A stretch of 34,208 nucleotides of DNA, taken from Candidatus Methanofastidiosum methylothiophilum. GTDB taxonomy: Archaea; Methanobacteriota_B; Thermococci; Methanofastidiosales; Methanofastidiosaceae. The notes below the pieces were generated by a model that worked only from the letters and a program-made list of their open reading frames with translations, ran no database searches and had not been told where the DNA came from. Shown here in pieces: positions 24,401 through 33,281 of the stretch (position 1 is its first letter; every line of letters starts with the position of its first letter). Location of the stretch: contig LNJC01000015.1 in NCBI GenBank assembly GCA_001587575.1, positions 1-34,208 of the forward strand, given 5' to 3'. A program made the position numbers and the translations under genes.

Positions 24401-25273
24401 ATGAATAAAACAGTGAAAATATCTATGCTAATCTTAATACCGGCATTACTCATATGTGCATTTCCTATTAGCGTGCTTTCAGAAGACTACAAAAATGCCA
24501 CGACTTCTGCGATTTTATATCTAGAAAGGATAGATCCAGAAAATCCCTACCTCGCCCTTGCAAAAGATACAGAAAATAATAATCCAAAGATGTCAATAAA
24601 TTTTGCATTGAAGGGAATTATTGAGAGTAGCAAGGGGAAGAAAGAAGATAATTTGAAAAAAGCGTTGGAAATAATGAATTCTCTTAATATAATACCAGAA
24701 GACAGAGAAGACATATTCAATGTTTTGCTATTTGAATACAATCTTACACGTTCACAAAAATATATTGATGATTCTACTAAAACTTCTAATCTAAGATACA
24801 TCGCTAATTCAGGTGAATACTTGAGACAAGCAAATGAAGACCTTAATGGAAGTAAGGGGAATGGATTAGAAGAAACTGATACAAAGCTTAAGAGAATATC
24901 TGAGAACTATTTGAACAAATCAAGTGATTTCTCAAATCTATACAAAGAAATGGCATTAATTTCCTATGCTGAAAACAGATATCTGGCAACTATACTTTTC
25001 TCTATATATGCTAAAAACGACAATAAGGTTTTCAATGAATCTTTGGACGTTATACTGACAAGATTTGAAAATGAATGGAACTCTTTTGTTGATTCAGATG
25101 CTTTCGATAGTTCTACGTTTAGTCCGGATTCGCTAAAAGAGCTTAAAAGAAAAGCAGTTAAGTATAGAGAAGAAGGAAACGTCGATTTCGCAAATGTTAT
25201 CTCAGACTATATAAAATTCCAGGCTGTATCTTATACAGAATTTATTAATGCTATTGAGGAGGGGGGACTTTAA
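24401..25273 (+). CDS. Secreted helical protein, unknown
   Basis: 290 residues from the ATG at 24401; an upstream in-frame ATG (24329) is rejected because 24401 begins a clean signal peptide (MNKTVKISMLILIPALLICA) and has TATA at 24363-24372 and a GTGGT SD. The mature protein is almost entirely helical, rich in Asn, Lys, Glu and Ser, with TPR-like spacing in places (SINFALKGIIESS, SYAENRYLATILFSIY) though no firm repeat. No cysteines in the mature part. Overlaps the coiled-coil gene downstream by one base (TAATG), so the two proteins probably work together. Function unknown. Confidence 0.72.
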   Translation: MNKTVKISMLILIPALLICAFPISVLSEDYKNATTSAILYLERIDPENPYLALAKDTENNNPKMSINFALKGIIESSKGKKEDNLKKALEIMNSLNIIPEDREDIFNVLLFEYNLTRSQKYIDDSTKTSNLRYIANSGEYLRQANEDLNGSKGNGLEETDTKLKRISENYLNKSSDFSNLYKEMALISYAENRYLATILFSIYAKNDNKVFNESLDVILTRFENEWNSFVDSDAFDSSTFSPDSLKELKRKAVKYREEGNVDFANVISDYIKFQAVSYTEFINAIEEGGL

Positions 25274-26088
25274 TGGCAGAAGACGCAAGATGGAAAAAAT
25301 ATTCCAGAAGATGGGAAAAGAAAGCTAGAGACTACAAACAAAAAAAAGACGAAATAGAATCTAAATTCAATGCCATCAGTCAGGAAAATGAAAATCTTAA
25401 AAAAGAATTAATTTCTACAAGAGAAGAAAGAGATAAAGTTAAGGAAACCTTCAAAGAAGTCGAGAAAAAAGGAGAGTTTGGCACAGTTGCCATAGCAATA
25501 ATTCTTATTCTTGGTATTCTTTTTGCAGCTTCAGTTGCAGGTTTAGCATTTCTATACAATTCAAACTTAGCTTTAAGTTCGGCTAACTCTGACCTTACAG
25601 TTGAAGTTTCTTCATTGAAAGGTCAAATTTCCAAACTTCAATATGAAAAGAGTGTATTAGAAGCGGAAATAAGGAGTTACAGGGGCGAGATAACAGACAT
25701 TGAAAAAGAATTAGAAAAAGTCAAAGGAGATAGTGATGCAACAATTAGACTTCTACAAAGAGAAGTTTTGTCTCTGACATCAAAAGTGTCAAGACTTGAA
25801 TCGGATGTAAAAGCAAAAGATATCTCTATTGCATCTCTACAAAATCAACTCGCAGAATGTGAATATAGAAACAGGTGCTTTACTGTAAGTATTACGCCAA
25901 CTTCAAGAACTGGTGCTACAGGTACAGATCAAACACTAAGTTATACAATGTACGTCAATTTTGCAGGATATGGATGTGGAAGAAGGATTGAAATCCCAAT
26001 TACACTAAACTACGATTACAACGCTTCAGGCTCTAACACAGATACATTTGGACTTCAAGCTTCATCAGGGAACTGGTGTTGCAATTAG
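25273..26088 (+). CDS. Single-pass membrane protein with coiled coils on both sides
   Basis: 271 residues. Residues 1-67: very charged coiled coil, cytoplasmic if the usual positive-inside rule holds. 70-95: transmembrane helix. About 98-200: long coiled coil (SSLKGQISKLQYEKSVLEAE; LQREVLSLTSKVSRLESDVK). 205-271: beta-rich C-terminal domain with cysteines (CEYRNRC, GYGCG, NWCC at the end), likely disulfide-bonded outside. A GGAGG-rich SD precedes the ATG. The plan (sensor-like head, stalk, membrane, coil inside) resembles bacterial septum or envelope-spanning proteins, but I do not recognise a family. Pairs with the secreted protein upstream. Confidence 0.78.
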   Translation: MAEDARWKKYSRRWEKKARDYKQKKDEIESKFNAISQENENLKKELISTREERDKVKETFKEVEKKGEFGTVAIAIILILGILFAASVAGLAFLYNSNLALSSANSDLTVEVSSLKGQISKLQYEKSVLEAEIRSYRGEITDIEKELEKVKGDSDATIRLLQREVLSLTSKVSRLESDVKAKDISIASLQNQLAECEYRNRCFTVSITPTSRTGATGTDQTLSYTMYVNFAGYGCGRRIEIPITLNYDYNASGSNTDTFGLQASSGNWCCN

Positions 26089-26379
26089 TTATCTAATATA
26101 TTTATCTCTTTTTTCACTTATTTTTTTACCATAAAAAATCGGATGTTTATCTATTACTTTTTGCCTGCCTTCAATTCTTTTTGAATAACCAACATGGCCT
26201 ATTGTATAAACCATTACTACGAACAAAATTAACAAAAAAGCATTAATCAACAGAAGTTCTGCCATTTTTTCAGTGTGATTTCCTTTTATAATTTCTCTAA
26301 TAGAAACTCCGACAAAAGAAACAATATATGTGAAGGTAGGAATCTCAACAGAAATCATTAAGGCTTTAATTTTGTCCAT
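26089..26379 (-). CDS. Small two-helix membrane protein
   Basis: 96 residues with two hydrophobic segments (about residues 8-30 and 43-66) and a basic C-terminal tail (KRIEGRQKVIDKHPIFYGKK). The stop abuts the end of the coiled-coil gene on the opposite strand (26088/26089). An AT-rich region with TATA-like bases lies upstream. No family recognised. Confidence 0.6.
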   Translation of the reverse strand: MDKIKALMISVEIPTFTYIVSFVGVSIREIIKGNHTEKMAELLLINAFLLILFVVMVYTIGHVGYSKRIEGRQKVIDKHPIFYGKKISEKRDKYIR

Positions 26380-26436
26380 TATATCAAATAATAAAATAAT
26401 CTGTATAATATAAATATTGGGGTAAAAATAAAAAAA

Positions 26437-27102
26437 TTAATCTAGAAAGTTAACTGAAGATTCCTTTATTTCAGGGATGTAATTGGAAATATCTGATTTA
26501 ATGAATTCTTCAAGAGAGGACCTATAAGGTGGATTGATTCCTTTAAGACCGATGTTAACTTTATCTTCCTCAAAATTGATATTTTGTAAGGAAACATCAA
26601 TTCCTGGAGCCCTGACCTTTAAAATAGCATTAATTTTTTCGGTTAGATCTTCAATTTTCTTAAGGACAGTTACCTCATACAATAGAATTTTCCCAGATAA
26701 TGGGTGGTTAAAGTCAAGTTTAACTCTCCCGCTAGAAACACTTCTCACTGTTGCCCAGTGGCCATTAATTTCAATTTTTAATCCGGCTCTTGGGAATATA
26801 CCGTGTTTTTTGAAATCATTCAAAAGCATTATTTGTAATAAAGAGGGGTCTCTTTTTCCAAATCCTTTATCAGGAGTAATCTCAAAAGTTTTAGTCTCTC
26901 CAACTTCTATGTCTAAGAGGGCGTCATCCAATCCACTTATTACATGACCGGCGCCTACTATAACTTGTATAGGTTCGTATTTATTTCCCTCGGTATAGAC
27001 GTTGGCTTGTTTTGCTTTTGTTTCGTCTGTAACATCAAAGATTTTACCAGTATCTTTGATTTTTCCAACATATTGTATTTCAACAAAATCTCCGTTTTTC
27101 AA
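26437..27102 (-). CDS. FKBP-type peptidyl-prolyl isomerase, long archaeal form
   Basis: 221 residues with a TTG start; GGTGA 4 nt upstream decides it, overlapping the radA stop region. Residues 1-150 form the FKBP domain with the inserted flap domain (VEIQYVGKIKDTGKIFDVT, VIVGAGHVISGLDDALLDIEVGE described by position 48-70, and the HPLSGK loop near 133); the C-terminal 70 residues are the extra domain of the archaeal long (about 26-kDa) FKBPs. Acts as a folding helper/isomerase in the cytoplasm. Follows radA by 8 nt, so in the same operon. Confidence 0.92.
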   Translation of the reverse strand: MKNGDFVEIQYVGKIKDTGKIFDVTDETKAKQANVYTEGNKYEPIQVIVGAGHVISGLDDALLDIEVGETKTFEITPDKGFGKRDPSLLQIMLLNDFKKHGIFPRAGLKIEINGHWATVRSVSSGRVKLDFNHPLSGKILLYEVTVLKKIEDLTEKINAILKVRAPGIDVSLQNINFEEDKVNIGLKGINPPYRSSLEEFIKSDISNYIPEIKESSVNFLD

Positions 27103-27110
27103 TGAATCAC

Positions 27111-28058
27111 CTATTTGTCTTCGATTCCATTTTCAGTTACAAAGAATATTGCTTCACCCTCAGGTAGATTTGGAGAGTCAACAAGTCGTGCTATTCTTTG
27201 TCCGCCTTTTCCTTTTCTTAAATATAGTCTAATCGTAGATGAGTGACCTAGGATATGGCCTCCAATAGGTCTTGTGGGGTCACCGAAAAAAGCATCAGGT
27301 TTAGCTGAAACTTGATTTGTAACAAAAACACAAACATCTTGATTAGATGCAATACTATGTAAAGTTCTTAAATGCCTTGCGAGTTTTTGCTGTCTTTCAG
27401 CTAGAGTTCCCCTTCCTACATATTCTGACCTAAATGAAGAGGTAAGGGAGTCAATTACAAGTAATTTAATTTTTTCTGATTCGATTAATTCTACTGTTTT
27501 TTCAGTTAGTAACATTTGATGGTCAGAATTGAAAGCTCTTGCAACTCTAATTTTCCCTAATACTTCTGTTGGATCTAAACCTAATCCTTTGGCCATTTGA
27601 ATGATTCTCTCAGGCCTAAAAGTACTTTCGGTATCTATGAATATGGCCCCTGCATCAAGTCCACCTTTTTCGATTGGTAGTTGAACATTTACACAAAGTT
27701 GATGTGCAATTTGGCTTTTACCAGAACCAAATTCTCCAAAGGCCTCAATTATCGCTTGGGATTCAAAACCTCCTGATATTAACTCATCAAGTCTTTTACT
27801 CCCAGAAGTAATTTTACCAATAAATTTTCTTTTCTCTAAAAGTTCATTGGCAGTTAAAAATCCGCCAACGTCGGCTGCCTCTCTAGCAGCTTCAATTATT
27901 TTAGAAGCCGAACTTTCACCAATTTCTGCAATTTCAAATAATTCTTTTGGTGAAGCTACAGCTATTGACTCCACAGTTCTAAATCCGGCCTCTCTTAACT
28001 TTTCCGCTGTCTTAGGCCCTATACCTGGAAGATCTTCAAGATCTTTTATTTTTTCCAT
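27111..28058 (-). CDS. radA: RadA recombinase
   Basis: 315 residues from the ATG at 28058 (overlapping the RPA stop as TGATG; SD GGTGATTT). The archaeal RecA/Rad51-family strand-exchange protein. N-terminal helix-hairpin-helix domain ([12 protein letters not shown]), linker, Walker A GEFGSGKS (108-115), Walker [10 protein letters not shown] near 196, and the L2 region ([16 protein letters not shown]). No intein. Coupling with the single-strand binding protein RPA makes functional sense: RPA coats single strands and RadA replaces it. Confidence 0.97.
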   Translation of the reverse strand: MEKIKDLEDLPGIGPKTAEKLREAGFRTVESIAVASPKELFEIAEIGESSASKIIEAAREAADVGGFLTANELLEKRKFIGKITSGSKRLDELISGGFESQAIIEAFGEFGSGKSQIAHQLCVNVQLPIEKGGLDAGAIFIDTESTFRPERIIQMAKGLGLDPTEVLGKIRVARAFNSDHQMLLTEKTVELIESEKIKLLVIDSLTSSFRSEYVGRGTLAERQQKLARHLRTLHSIASNQDVCVFVTNQVSAKPDAFFGDPTRPIGGHILGHSSTIRLYLRKGKGGQRIARLVDSPNLPEGEAIFFVTENGIEDK

Positions 28059-29764
28059 CAAATCACCATAAAGATATCTTTAGCTTTGGATGCTGGATTA
28101 ATTTCTTTTATATCGTATCCATAAAATTCTTTCAAGTTATTATTTTCAAAAATTCTAGCTTTAATATCGTATTCCTTCCATGATTGTACTTCTTTTTTAA
28201 CTTTGCCCCTAATATTGCCATAACCATCATCGCATATAACAATGTAACTGTCTTCTTCTTTAACGACATGTTTTATTAGAGGGGTAATTATACAATAATC
28301 ATTTTTCAATAATTCATCAATAGTTTTCGAAGGAGGATTAATAATTGATTCAAGGGTTGGTAAATTGTATTCTCCTTTTTGAATTGAAGTTGCTTTAATA
28401 AACAAAACATCGGAATCTTTTTCAAGCGTTCCAATAACTTTAATTGAATCTCCAATATTATAGTTTTTATTAGTTATATGGTTCAAAGAAACAGGGATAT
28501 TGCCAGATTCGTCAATAATAACTAAAAAATCACCTTCGATGCCATTAACTCTCGCAAGTATATTGACATTATCTGATAAATTGTATTCTGCTATCTTCTT
28601 TTCATCAATTTTTTCTTGAGATTTCAAAGATTCCAATCTTGAACCAAGACCAAGGTGTGCTTCAAGCCCATTGTTAAATCTAATGTTACAAGATTCAATT
28701 CTTACTTTAGTACCGGGAACAAGGGTTGCGATATAATCTGCTTTATCGTCCCATAAAACAACTTTAATTTCATTTTTGTCATCACTTAATAAGAATCTAC
28801 CAACTTTTCCTGTACCATTCTCTCTTGTAAAAGTCCTAATGTCATATAATTCTTTGACGTAACCTTCAATGTTAATACCTCTCATATTCTCTTTAATATC
28901 TGATAAAGGAACATTTGAAGATTCAGACTTGGGTATGTCTTCTCTTTCTATTTTTTCAAAAAGAATGTTGGATGTTGCCCCAAGATTTATTTCAACTGAA
29001 TTAAGACCCATTTTCGAATAGGCATTTTCTATTGTAATTAAATCATTTTTTACAAGTTTGTTAAGTAGTTCAGCTTTTTTATCCCATAATGTAACTCTTA
29101 TTTCACCTGTTTCGTCCATTATGACAAAACTGCCAACTTTTCCTATAGACCCATCTTTTTTAGAAAATTCTCTAATTCCATAAATTGCAGAAACTCTACC
29201 TGTTAAATCAATATTGCTCATCTTGTCTTCAATATCTCTTATTTTAAGTTTGACTATATTAATAGGTGGATAATCTGGACTATCTTGACCACTGGTGATA
29301 ATTCCGTCTTTTCCAAGGCTAATCTCAAATTCATTATTAAGACCCTTCCTCAAATAACCGTTTCTGACTGTTACAACGTCGCCCCTTTTAAATTGTTTGA
29401 GTTTATCTATCTGGTCATCCCAGAAAACAATGCGAATGCTTCCAGTTTTATCGGCTATGACAATGTTCTGAACTCTTCCTTCAGATCCAGTTTTTCTTTG
29501 AAAAGTATTGATATCAAAAATTCTCATTATTCTTCCACTAATATCAACATGCTGCATGCCTTCATTGATATCTGAGATAAAAAAGTGTTTTTTTTCTTTA
29601 GGTGGTTCTTCAATATTTATCCCTAATTCTCCGGCAATAAGGAGTAATGCTCCTTCTTCCGATAATAGTCCACCAACAGATTGAATTTTTTTATCAATTC
29701 TTTCTTTTAATTCGTTCTCTGAAATTGATTCTAATAATCTTTCATAAAGCGCTTCCGCTGTCAT
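28058..29764 (-). CDS. Replication protein A, multi-OB-fold ssDNA-binding protein
   Basis: 568 residues. After an N-terminal helical segment (1-60) come three clear OB folds (about 65-165, 175-275, 290-390), each with the pattern of a DISGR/LTGR/IEGY strand, a FxRxxG/FxKKDG turn, a V(G)xFxIxDETGxIRVxLWD core; a fourth shorter OB fold spans about 405-460. The final 100 residues resemble the zinc-finger OB domain of euryarchaeal RPA but lack its paired CxxC ligands (only YC and IC remain), so the zinc seems lost. Binds single-stranded DNA in replication and repair. First gene of the operon with radA and FKBP. Confidence 0.9.
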   Translation of the reverse strand: MTAEALYERLLESISENELKERIDKKIQSVGGLLSEEGALLLIAGELGINIEEPPKEKKHFFISDINEGMQHVDISGRIMRIFDINTFQRKTGSEGRVQNIVIADKTGSIRIVFWDDQIDKLKQFKRGDVVTVRNGYLRKGLNNEFEISLGKDGIITSGQDSPDYPPINIVKLKIRDIEDKMSNIDLTGRVSAIYGIREFSKKDGSIGKVGSFVIMDETGEIRVTLWDKKAELLNKLVKNDLITIENAYSKMGLNSVEINLGATSNILFEKIEREDIPKSESSNVPLSDIKENMRGINIEGYVKELYDIRTFTRENGTGKVGRFLLSDDKNEIKVVLWDDKADYIATLVPGTKVRIESCNIRFNNGLEAHLGLGSRLESLKSQEKIDEKKIAEYNLSDNVNILARVNGIEGDFLVIIDESGNIPVSLNHITNKNYNIGDSIKVIGTLEKDSDVLFIKATSIQKGEYNLPTLESIINPPSKTIDELLKNDYCIITPLIKHVVKEEDSYIVICDDGYGNIRGKVKKEVQSWKEYDIKARIFENNNLKEFYGYDIKEINPASKAKDIFMVI

Positions 29765-29793
29765 AGGATACCAGAAAGATTAATTTTTTGGTG

Positions 29794-29802
29794 TTTATAA
29801 AA
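29794..29802 (-). promoter_or_regulatory. TATA box of the RPA-radA-FKBP operon
   Basis: Minus-strand TTTTATAAA about 31 nt before the RPA ATG, suggesting a leader of under 10 nt. Confidence 0.5.
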
Positions 29803-29819
29803 TTTGGGGTATGTTTATG

Positions 29820-29847
29820 AATAACTGAAAATATAAATTCAGTTATT
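29820..29847. repeat. Perfect 10-bp inverted repeat between RPA and the divergent gene
   Basis: AATAACTGAA, 8-nt spacer, TTCAGTTATT. Lies about 18 bp upstream of the RPA TATA box and between two divergent promoters. A good candidate operator; it is also able to form a hairpin but lies outside the transcripts. Confidence 0.5.
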
Positions 29848-29916
29848 GAAAATTGATATTTATAATTTAATAAAATTAAAAGATAAGCTTTTAAACTATA
29901 ATGGGTTACGATATTT

Positions 29917-30750
29917 ATGAATATCAATAGAAAATGGATATTCATAGTTATTGCCGCAATATTGGTAGTTGGAATCCTATACTTTGGGCAAGAAAGTATC
30001 TTTAATTTCAAAAATAATCCTAAGATATCTGCCAATGTTAATGTTTTGAGTTCTAAAATTTTGATTACAAATGAAGAAATTGGAATCCTTAGTTTAGAGA
30101 ATAAAGGTAAGAGCAATGCTATAGAAATTGAAGTTGAAGAAATATCACCTTTTACTGTTACATTTGAGTCTGATCCACCCTTACTACTTGAAAAAGGAAA
30201 AACAATAGCATTAAAATTCAAATTAGTTCCAGAAAAAGAAGTACTAAAGCTTTCTGAAACAAGGAAGAATATTCCTTTAGAATTTAAGATTAAATACAAG
30301 AACAATGAAGGCGCCAGCATGAATCCGGTTACTGTAAAAACTACAATTCAGGTGTATAGGCCAAAATTTGAAATAAAAAAAATAGATCTGGGCGGACTTC
30401 TTAAAACAGAGTTAACTCTTAAACACGATCAAAATGGACTTTTAATGATGGAAATTGAATCTGATCAAATTTTTAAAGAGGGAGATTATTGGATAGAGTT
30501 TGTATCTGATTATCCAGACTTAGAAATAGAATCAGTTGACAAGTATCCTTCAGAAAAGATATATGGTGGTTACAAATTCATTTTTCAGGATATACTTCCT
30601 GCTAACAAAAGAATTTCAAAATCATTCTTATTGAAATCAAAAGTGCCACCAGGTAGCTATGAGACTAGATTCACAGTCAACATTAAAGTATTTTGGAGAG
30701 GCATATTACTTGATCAAGAAAATGTGAAAGTAGTTGTATTAGATTTATAA
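29917..30750 (+). CDS. Membrane-anchored extracytoplasmic protein, Ig-like domains likely
   Basis: 277 residues. One N-terminal helix (WIFIVIAAILVVGILYFG, residues 7-24) followed by all-beta sequence without cysteines. Two parts can be guessed: residues 40-150 (LSLENKGKSNAIEIEVEEIS, a pattern typical of CARDB/NEW3-like beta-sandwich domains) and 155-277 (second beta domain, ending in strand NVKVVVLD). TTTTAAAC at 29889-29896 is about 25 nt before the ATG, so probably leaderless. A frame on the other strand in the same place lacks any such features. Function unknown; perhaps a surface or binding protein. Confidence 0.75.
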   Translation: MNINRKWIFIVIAAILVVGILYFGQESIFNFKNNPKISANVNVLSSKILITNEEIGILSLENKGKSNAIEIEVEEISPFTVTFESDPPLLLEKGKTIALKFKLVPEKEVLKLSETRKNIPLEFKIKYKNNEGASMNPVTVKTTIQVYRPKFEIKKIDLGGLLKTELTLKHDQNGLLMMEIESDQIFKEGDYWIEFVSDYPDLEIESVDKYPSEKIYGGYKFIFQDILPANKRISKSFLLKSKVPPGSYETRFTVNIKVFWRGILLDQENVKVVVLDL

Positions 30751-30828
30751 GAGATTTTTAAGAAAGTAAACCTTTAATTTCTTAGGATACGTTAAAAAAA
30801 TCAGATAATTGCGAAAATAACCAAAAAG

Positions 30829-30837
30829 TATATAAAT
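30829..30837 (+). promoter_or_regulatory. TATA box of the Alba-eL41 operon
   Basis: TATATAAAT, the strongest TATA match in the window, preceded by an A-rich BRE-like stretch. The start should be near 30860, giving a leader of about 40 nt with SD GAGGGAT before the ATG. Confidence 0.6.
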
Positions 30838-30903
30838 AGGCAACGAAACTTTTTCATGCTAGTTCTCTAGCGTTTTACAATGAACAATGATTAGAGGGAT
30901 ATT

Positions 30904-31149
30904 ATGGATGTACTTGTAGGAAAGAAAAAGGCAATGGCGTATGTTCTTGCTATAGTCACTGGATTTAATGCTGGTGAGAATGAGATAACCATAAAAGCTA
31001 GGGGAAGAAGTATATCTACTGCTGTGGATACTGCAGAAATAGTAAAAAGCAGATTTGTTCCCGATGCAAAAATTACCAACATTAAGATTGGAACAGAGCA
31101 GGTTGAACAGAGAGCAGTCAGTACTATTGAAATAACGATGAAAAAATAA
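30904..31149 (+). CDS. albA: Alba, DNA/RNA-binding chromatin protein
   Basis: 81 residues. Small dimeric chromatin and RNA-binding protein of archaea. The family line is unmistakable: VLVGKKKAMAYVLAIVT, EITIKARGRSISTAVDTAEIVKSRF (described by residues about 27-51; contains the lysine/arginine surface) and the C-terminal VSTIEITMKK strand. Length slightly short but complete. The lysine region at 7-9 is where acetylation is known in some archaea. It is followed 18 nt later by eL41, in one transcript. Confidence 0.96.
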   Translation: MDVLVGKKKAMAYVLAIVTGFNAGENEITIKARGRSISTAVDTAEIVKSRFVPDAKITNIKIGTEQVEQRAVSTIEITMKK

Positions 31150-31167
31150 AGTTCCTTGAGGGATATA

Positions 31168-31269
31168 ATGGGCAAAAGGCCACGAAAATGGAAAAAGAAA
31201 GGCAGAATGCGCTGGAGACACGTTAAGAAGAAAATGAGAAGAATGAAAAGAAAAGCTAGAAAGCAATAA
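31168..31269 (+). CDS. rpl41e: Large-subunit ribosomal protein eL41
   Basis: 33 residues, almost only Lys, Arg and Met with a few Trp: MGKRPRKWKKKGRMRWR onward. This composition and length are those of eL41, the smallest ribosomal protein (25-37 residues), which lies between the ribosomal subunits. SD TTGAGGGATAT precedes the ATG. Too short for usual gene callers, hence easily missed. Co-transcribed with Alba. Confidence 0.88.
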   Translation: MGKRPRKWKKKGRMRWRHVKKKMRRMKRKARKQ

Positions 31270-31300
31270 ATTCATTCTTTTGCCCCAGTTTTGTAGATAC

Positions 31301-31307
31301 TTTTTTT
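31301..31307 (+). terminator. T-run terminator after eL41
   Basis: Seven consecutive T 32 nt after the eL41 stop, without a preceding hairpin: the usual archaeal termination signal. It may double as part of the AT-rich promoter of the Nudix gene. Confidence 0.4.
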
Positions 31308-31330
31308 AATAATGTTTATTTCTTTCTTTT

Positions 31331-31747
31331 ATGAAGAGAAAAGAGATTGTCACATCATTTTTATTTAAGGATGGAAAGATCTTACTACTTAAAAGAAGTA
31401 ATAAAGTAGGCACTTTTAGAGGGAAGTGGGCTGGTGTTTCAGGGTATATTGAAAATGAAAACAGCCTTGAAGCTGCGCTAAGAGAGATAAAAGAAGAAAC
31501 AGGCGTTGATAGTAAATATTTAGAACTTCTAAAGATTGGAATACCTTTTGATGTTAATGATAGTATAAATGATACAACATGGTCAATTAATCCATTTCTA
31601 TTCTTATTCAAAGGAGATGAAATAATTATAGATTGGGAACATGATACATATGAATGGATATACCCAAATGAGATGGAAAATTACGACACAGTCAAAAATC
31701 TTAAAGAAACATTATTTAATCTTATTGAGAATGCTGATCTCAAATAG
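31331..31747 (+). CDS. Nudix hydrolase
   Basis: 138 residues. Hydrolyses nucleoside diphosphate linked to another group; exact substrate unknown. The Nudix box is visible at about residues 38-59 (GYIENEN...LREIKEETGV). The glycine-to-glutamate spacing is one residue shorter than the GX5EX7REUXEEXGU consensus, but the REIKEETG metal-binding helix is intact. No SD is present; an AT-rich TATA-like element (about 31303-31312) lies about 25 nt upstream, so leaderless. Confidence 0.9.
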   Translation: MKRKEIVTSFLFKDGKILLLKRSNKVGTFRGKWAGVSGYIENENSLEAALREIKEETGVDSKYLELLKIGIPFDVNDSINDTTWSINPFLFLFKGDEIIIDWEHDTYEWIYPNEMENYDTVKNLKETLFNLIENADLK

Positions 31748-31788
31748 TGTATTGAAAACCTTAAATTCTAATAATTGGTAGTATAATT

Positions 31789-32388
31789 ATGAGAAAAGTT
31801 GAAGCCCTCCCATATACAATTGAAGAATTAATTAAGAAGGTAAATCTGGCTTTGGGTAAGGCAAATATTGAGTACTTCACGGCAGGTAGAGAATTTTATA
31901 TTAATGAGGATCTTCTTCTTAGTGAAACTATAGGGGGAACTAATAAATCATTAATACATAAAATAAAAGAGTATCTAAGAAACGAAACTGAAGCAAATTA
32001 TGCAATAATTTCCTTTGATAGTGCCCCTAAGGGATGTTATATGATTATAGAATTCAGCGAACATGCTACTTTTTCAGCACTTGCAAAGATCTTCAGTTTA
32101 AAAACCGATGACGAAGTTTCTGAGCAGGTTCAGGTAGAGGAAATAAATGATACAAAGTTAGAAAGAGAGCTACGAATAATAAACAAAGATATTTCAGGAA
32201 AAGAAATAGAGTCTGATGATGAAGAAGATGGTGAAGAGGAATATGAATATATTGATTTTGGTGAAAGAACTTGCAAAGTTTGTGGATCTATCATAAGAAG
32301 GATTACAGTTCAGGAGAGTGATGGAAAAGTGAGAGATGGATACAAATGCATTAACACAAACTGCCTAAAGATTTATATTATCAGGTAA
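31789..32388 (+). CDS. Hypothetical protein with C-terminal zinc ribbon
   Basis: 199 residues. The N-terminal 105 residues form an alpha/beta domain without recognised motif; 115-155 is a very acidic linker (ESDDEEDGEEEYEY); the C-terminal about 40 residues hold CKVCG and later CINTNC, a probable zinc ribbon. An acidic tail plus zinc ribbon suggests a nucleic-acid or transcription-linked role, but that is inference. Probably leaderless; TTAAAT lies about 28 nt upstream. Confidence 0.75.
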   Translation: MRKVEALPYTIEELIKKVNLALGKANIEYFTAGREFYINEDLLLSETIGGTNKSLIHKIKEYLRNETEANYAIISFDSAPKGCYMIIEFSEHATFSALAKIFSLKTDDEVSEQVQVEEINDTKLERELRIINKDISGKEIESDDEEDGEEEYEYIDFGERTCKVCGSIIRRITVQESDGKVRDGYKCINTNCLKIYIIR

Positions 32389-32421
32389 TTTTATAAAACA
32401 TGCACTTTGATATTTTTCTAA

Positions 32422-32506
32422 GCGGGGGTTGCCGAGCATGGTCTAAGGCGCCGGACTTAAGATCCGGTGACGCAGGTCTTCGAGGGTTCGAATCCCTTCC
32501 CCCGCA
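32422..32506 (+). tRNA. tRNA-Leu (anticodon TAA)
   Basis: Complete 85-nt tRNA: acceptor GCGGGGG/CCCCCGC with discriminator A at 32506, anticodon stem CCGGA/TCCGG with anticodon TAA, long variable arm, T arm GAGGG-TTCGAAT-CCCTT. No CCA encoded and no intron. Confidence 0.97.
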
Positions 32507-32634
32507 CTTTTTACTAAAGCTAATGCGGTATTGTTTCTCTCCTAATTTTAATATATTGAATCTAGAAAGCTTAAAATTAAAAATAATTAATTATGTAAAA
32601 GATAATGGAAAACTTGTGAATAGATGCTAAAGAG

Positions 32635-32641
32635 TTTTAAA
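32635..32641 (+). promoter_or_regulatory. TATA box of the 43-aa zinc-ribbon gene
   Basis: TTTTAAA about 26 nt before the ATG at 32664. Confidence 0.45.
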
Positions 32642-32663
32642 CGGGAATGAAAAGAGGGATTTA

Positions 32664-32795
32664 ATGGGAAAATGTCCAATCTGCGGAAAGGAAACGATCA
32701 GGGGCAACGTGCTCTGCATAGACTGCTACATGAATAATAGGACTCTTGATAAAGCCAGTCAGCGGACTCTGGATCATCCAGAAGAGTCGGAATAA
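32664..32795 (+). CDS. 43-residue zinc-ribbon protein
   Basis: 43 residues: MGKCPICGKETIRGNVLCID then CYMNNR onward. Two CxxC pairs (CPIC at 4-7 and CIDC at 18-21) make a single zinc ribbon. The C-terminal half is polar and acidic. A GAGGGAT SD-like stretch and TATA box support expression. Codon use (GGC, CTC, CGG, CTG) is richer in G+C than the genes before the tRNA, suggesting it belongs to the accessory segment. Function unknown. Confidence 0.7.
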   Translation: MGKCPICGKETIRGNVLCIDCYMNNRTLDKASQRTLDHPEESE

Positions 32796-32911
32796 GATTA
32801 TTATAGGATTAAATATAATATTTTTTTATAAAAATACAAAAAAGAAGTTCCTAAATAGTTCACTAAAATAAAACGACATTATATCCCTTTACAGGAAGAT
32901 TTCCGAATATA

Positions 32912-32953
32912 ATATAGATTAACCCTGTTATACCTATAGGATGTAATCTATAT
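32912..32953. repeat. Inverted repeat with 10-bp arms
   Basis: ATATAGATTA (32912-32921) and TAATCTATAT (32944-32953), perfect arms; the 22-nt loop contains the palindrome CCTATAGG. Confidence 0.6.
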
Positions 32954-33140
32954 GCTTATTATACTTGAAAAGTGTCAAAAACCCCTACAGTCAGATACTA
33001 AATATTTCAAATATTATAAATATAAATAGAATATCTTGCATATAATAAATAACCAATGGAGTTATATAAGCTAAGAACTATTAGAATATTGCACAGGTCG
33101 AAACTTCACTAGCCTAATGCTGAAGTAATTCCTTATTAGA

Positions 33141-33159
33141 TTACATAGTCTCTATGTAA
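33141..33159. repeat. Hairpin TTACATAG-TCT-CTATGTAA
   Basis: Perfect 8-bp arms with a 3-nt loop in the gene-free stretch. Confidence 0.55.
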
Positions 33160-33251
33160 CAGGCGTCAAAACTTGTTATTTATGCTTTGTGTCCATTAAG
33201 GCCTACGCTCTGGTCATGGTCAAATCTTTAATCAGATGTCATGTTTGAAGG

Positions 33252-33281
33252 AATGAAAAGAAAGCTATTATTCTTTTCATT
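33252..33281. repeat. Hairpin with perfect 11-bp stem
   Basis: AATGAAAAGAA (33252-33262), 8-nt loop, TTCTTTTCATT (33271-33281). AAGGA before and TCCTT after could extend the stem across a bulge. The strongest hairpin in the gene-free stretch; could be a structured RNA or a bidirectional terminator-like element. Confidence 0.6.

Noticed and set aside
27111..28058. Intein in RadA
   Set aside because: The Walker A and flanking motifs are continuous and total length is normal.
29742..30320. Minus-strand open frame opposite the membrane-anchored protein
   Set aside because: It overlaps the RPA start and its own promoter region; the plus-strand frame has a TATA box, a membrane anchor and a regular beta pattern.
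30859..31275. Minus-strand open frames across Alba and eL41
   Set aside because: They lie antisense to two clearly recognised genes and are Ser/Phe-rich artefacts without start signals.
32422..32506. Long open frame running through the tRNA-Leu(TAA)
   Set aside because: It crosses a complete tRNA gene and has no coding features.
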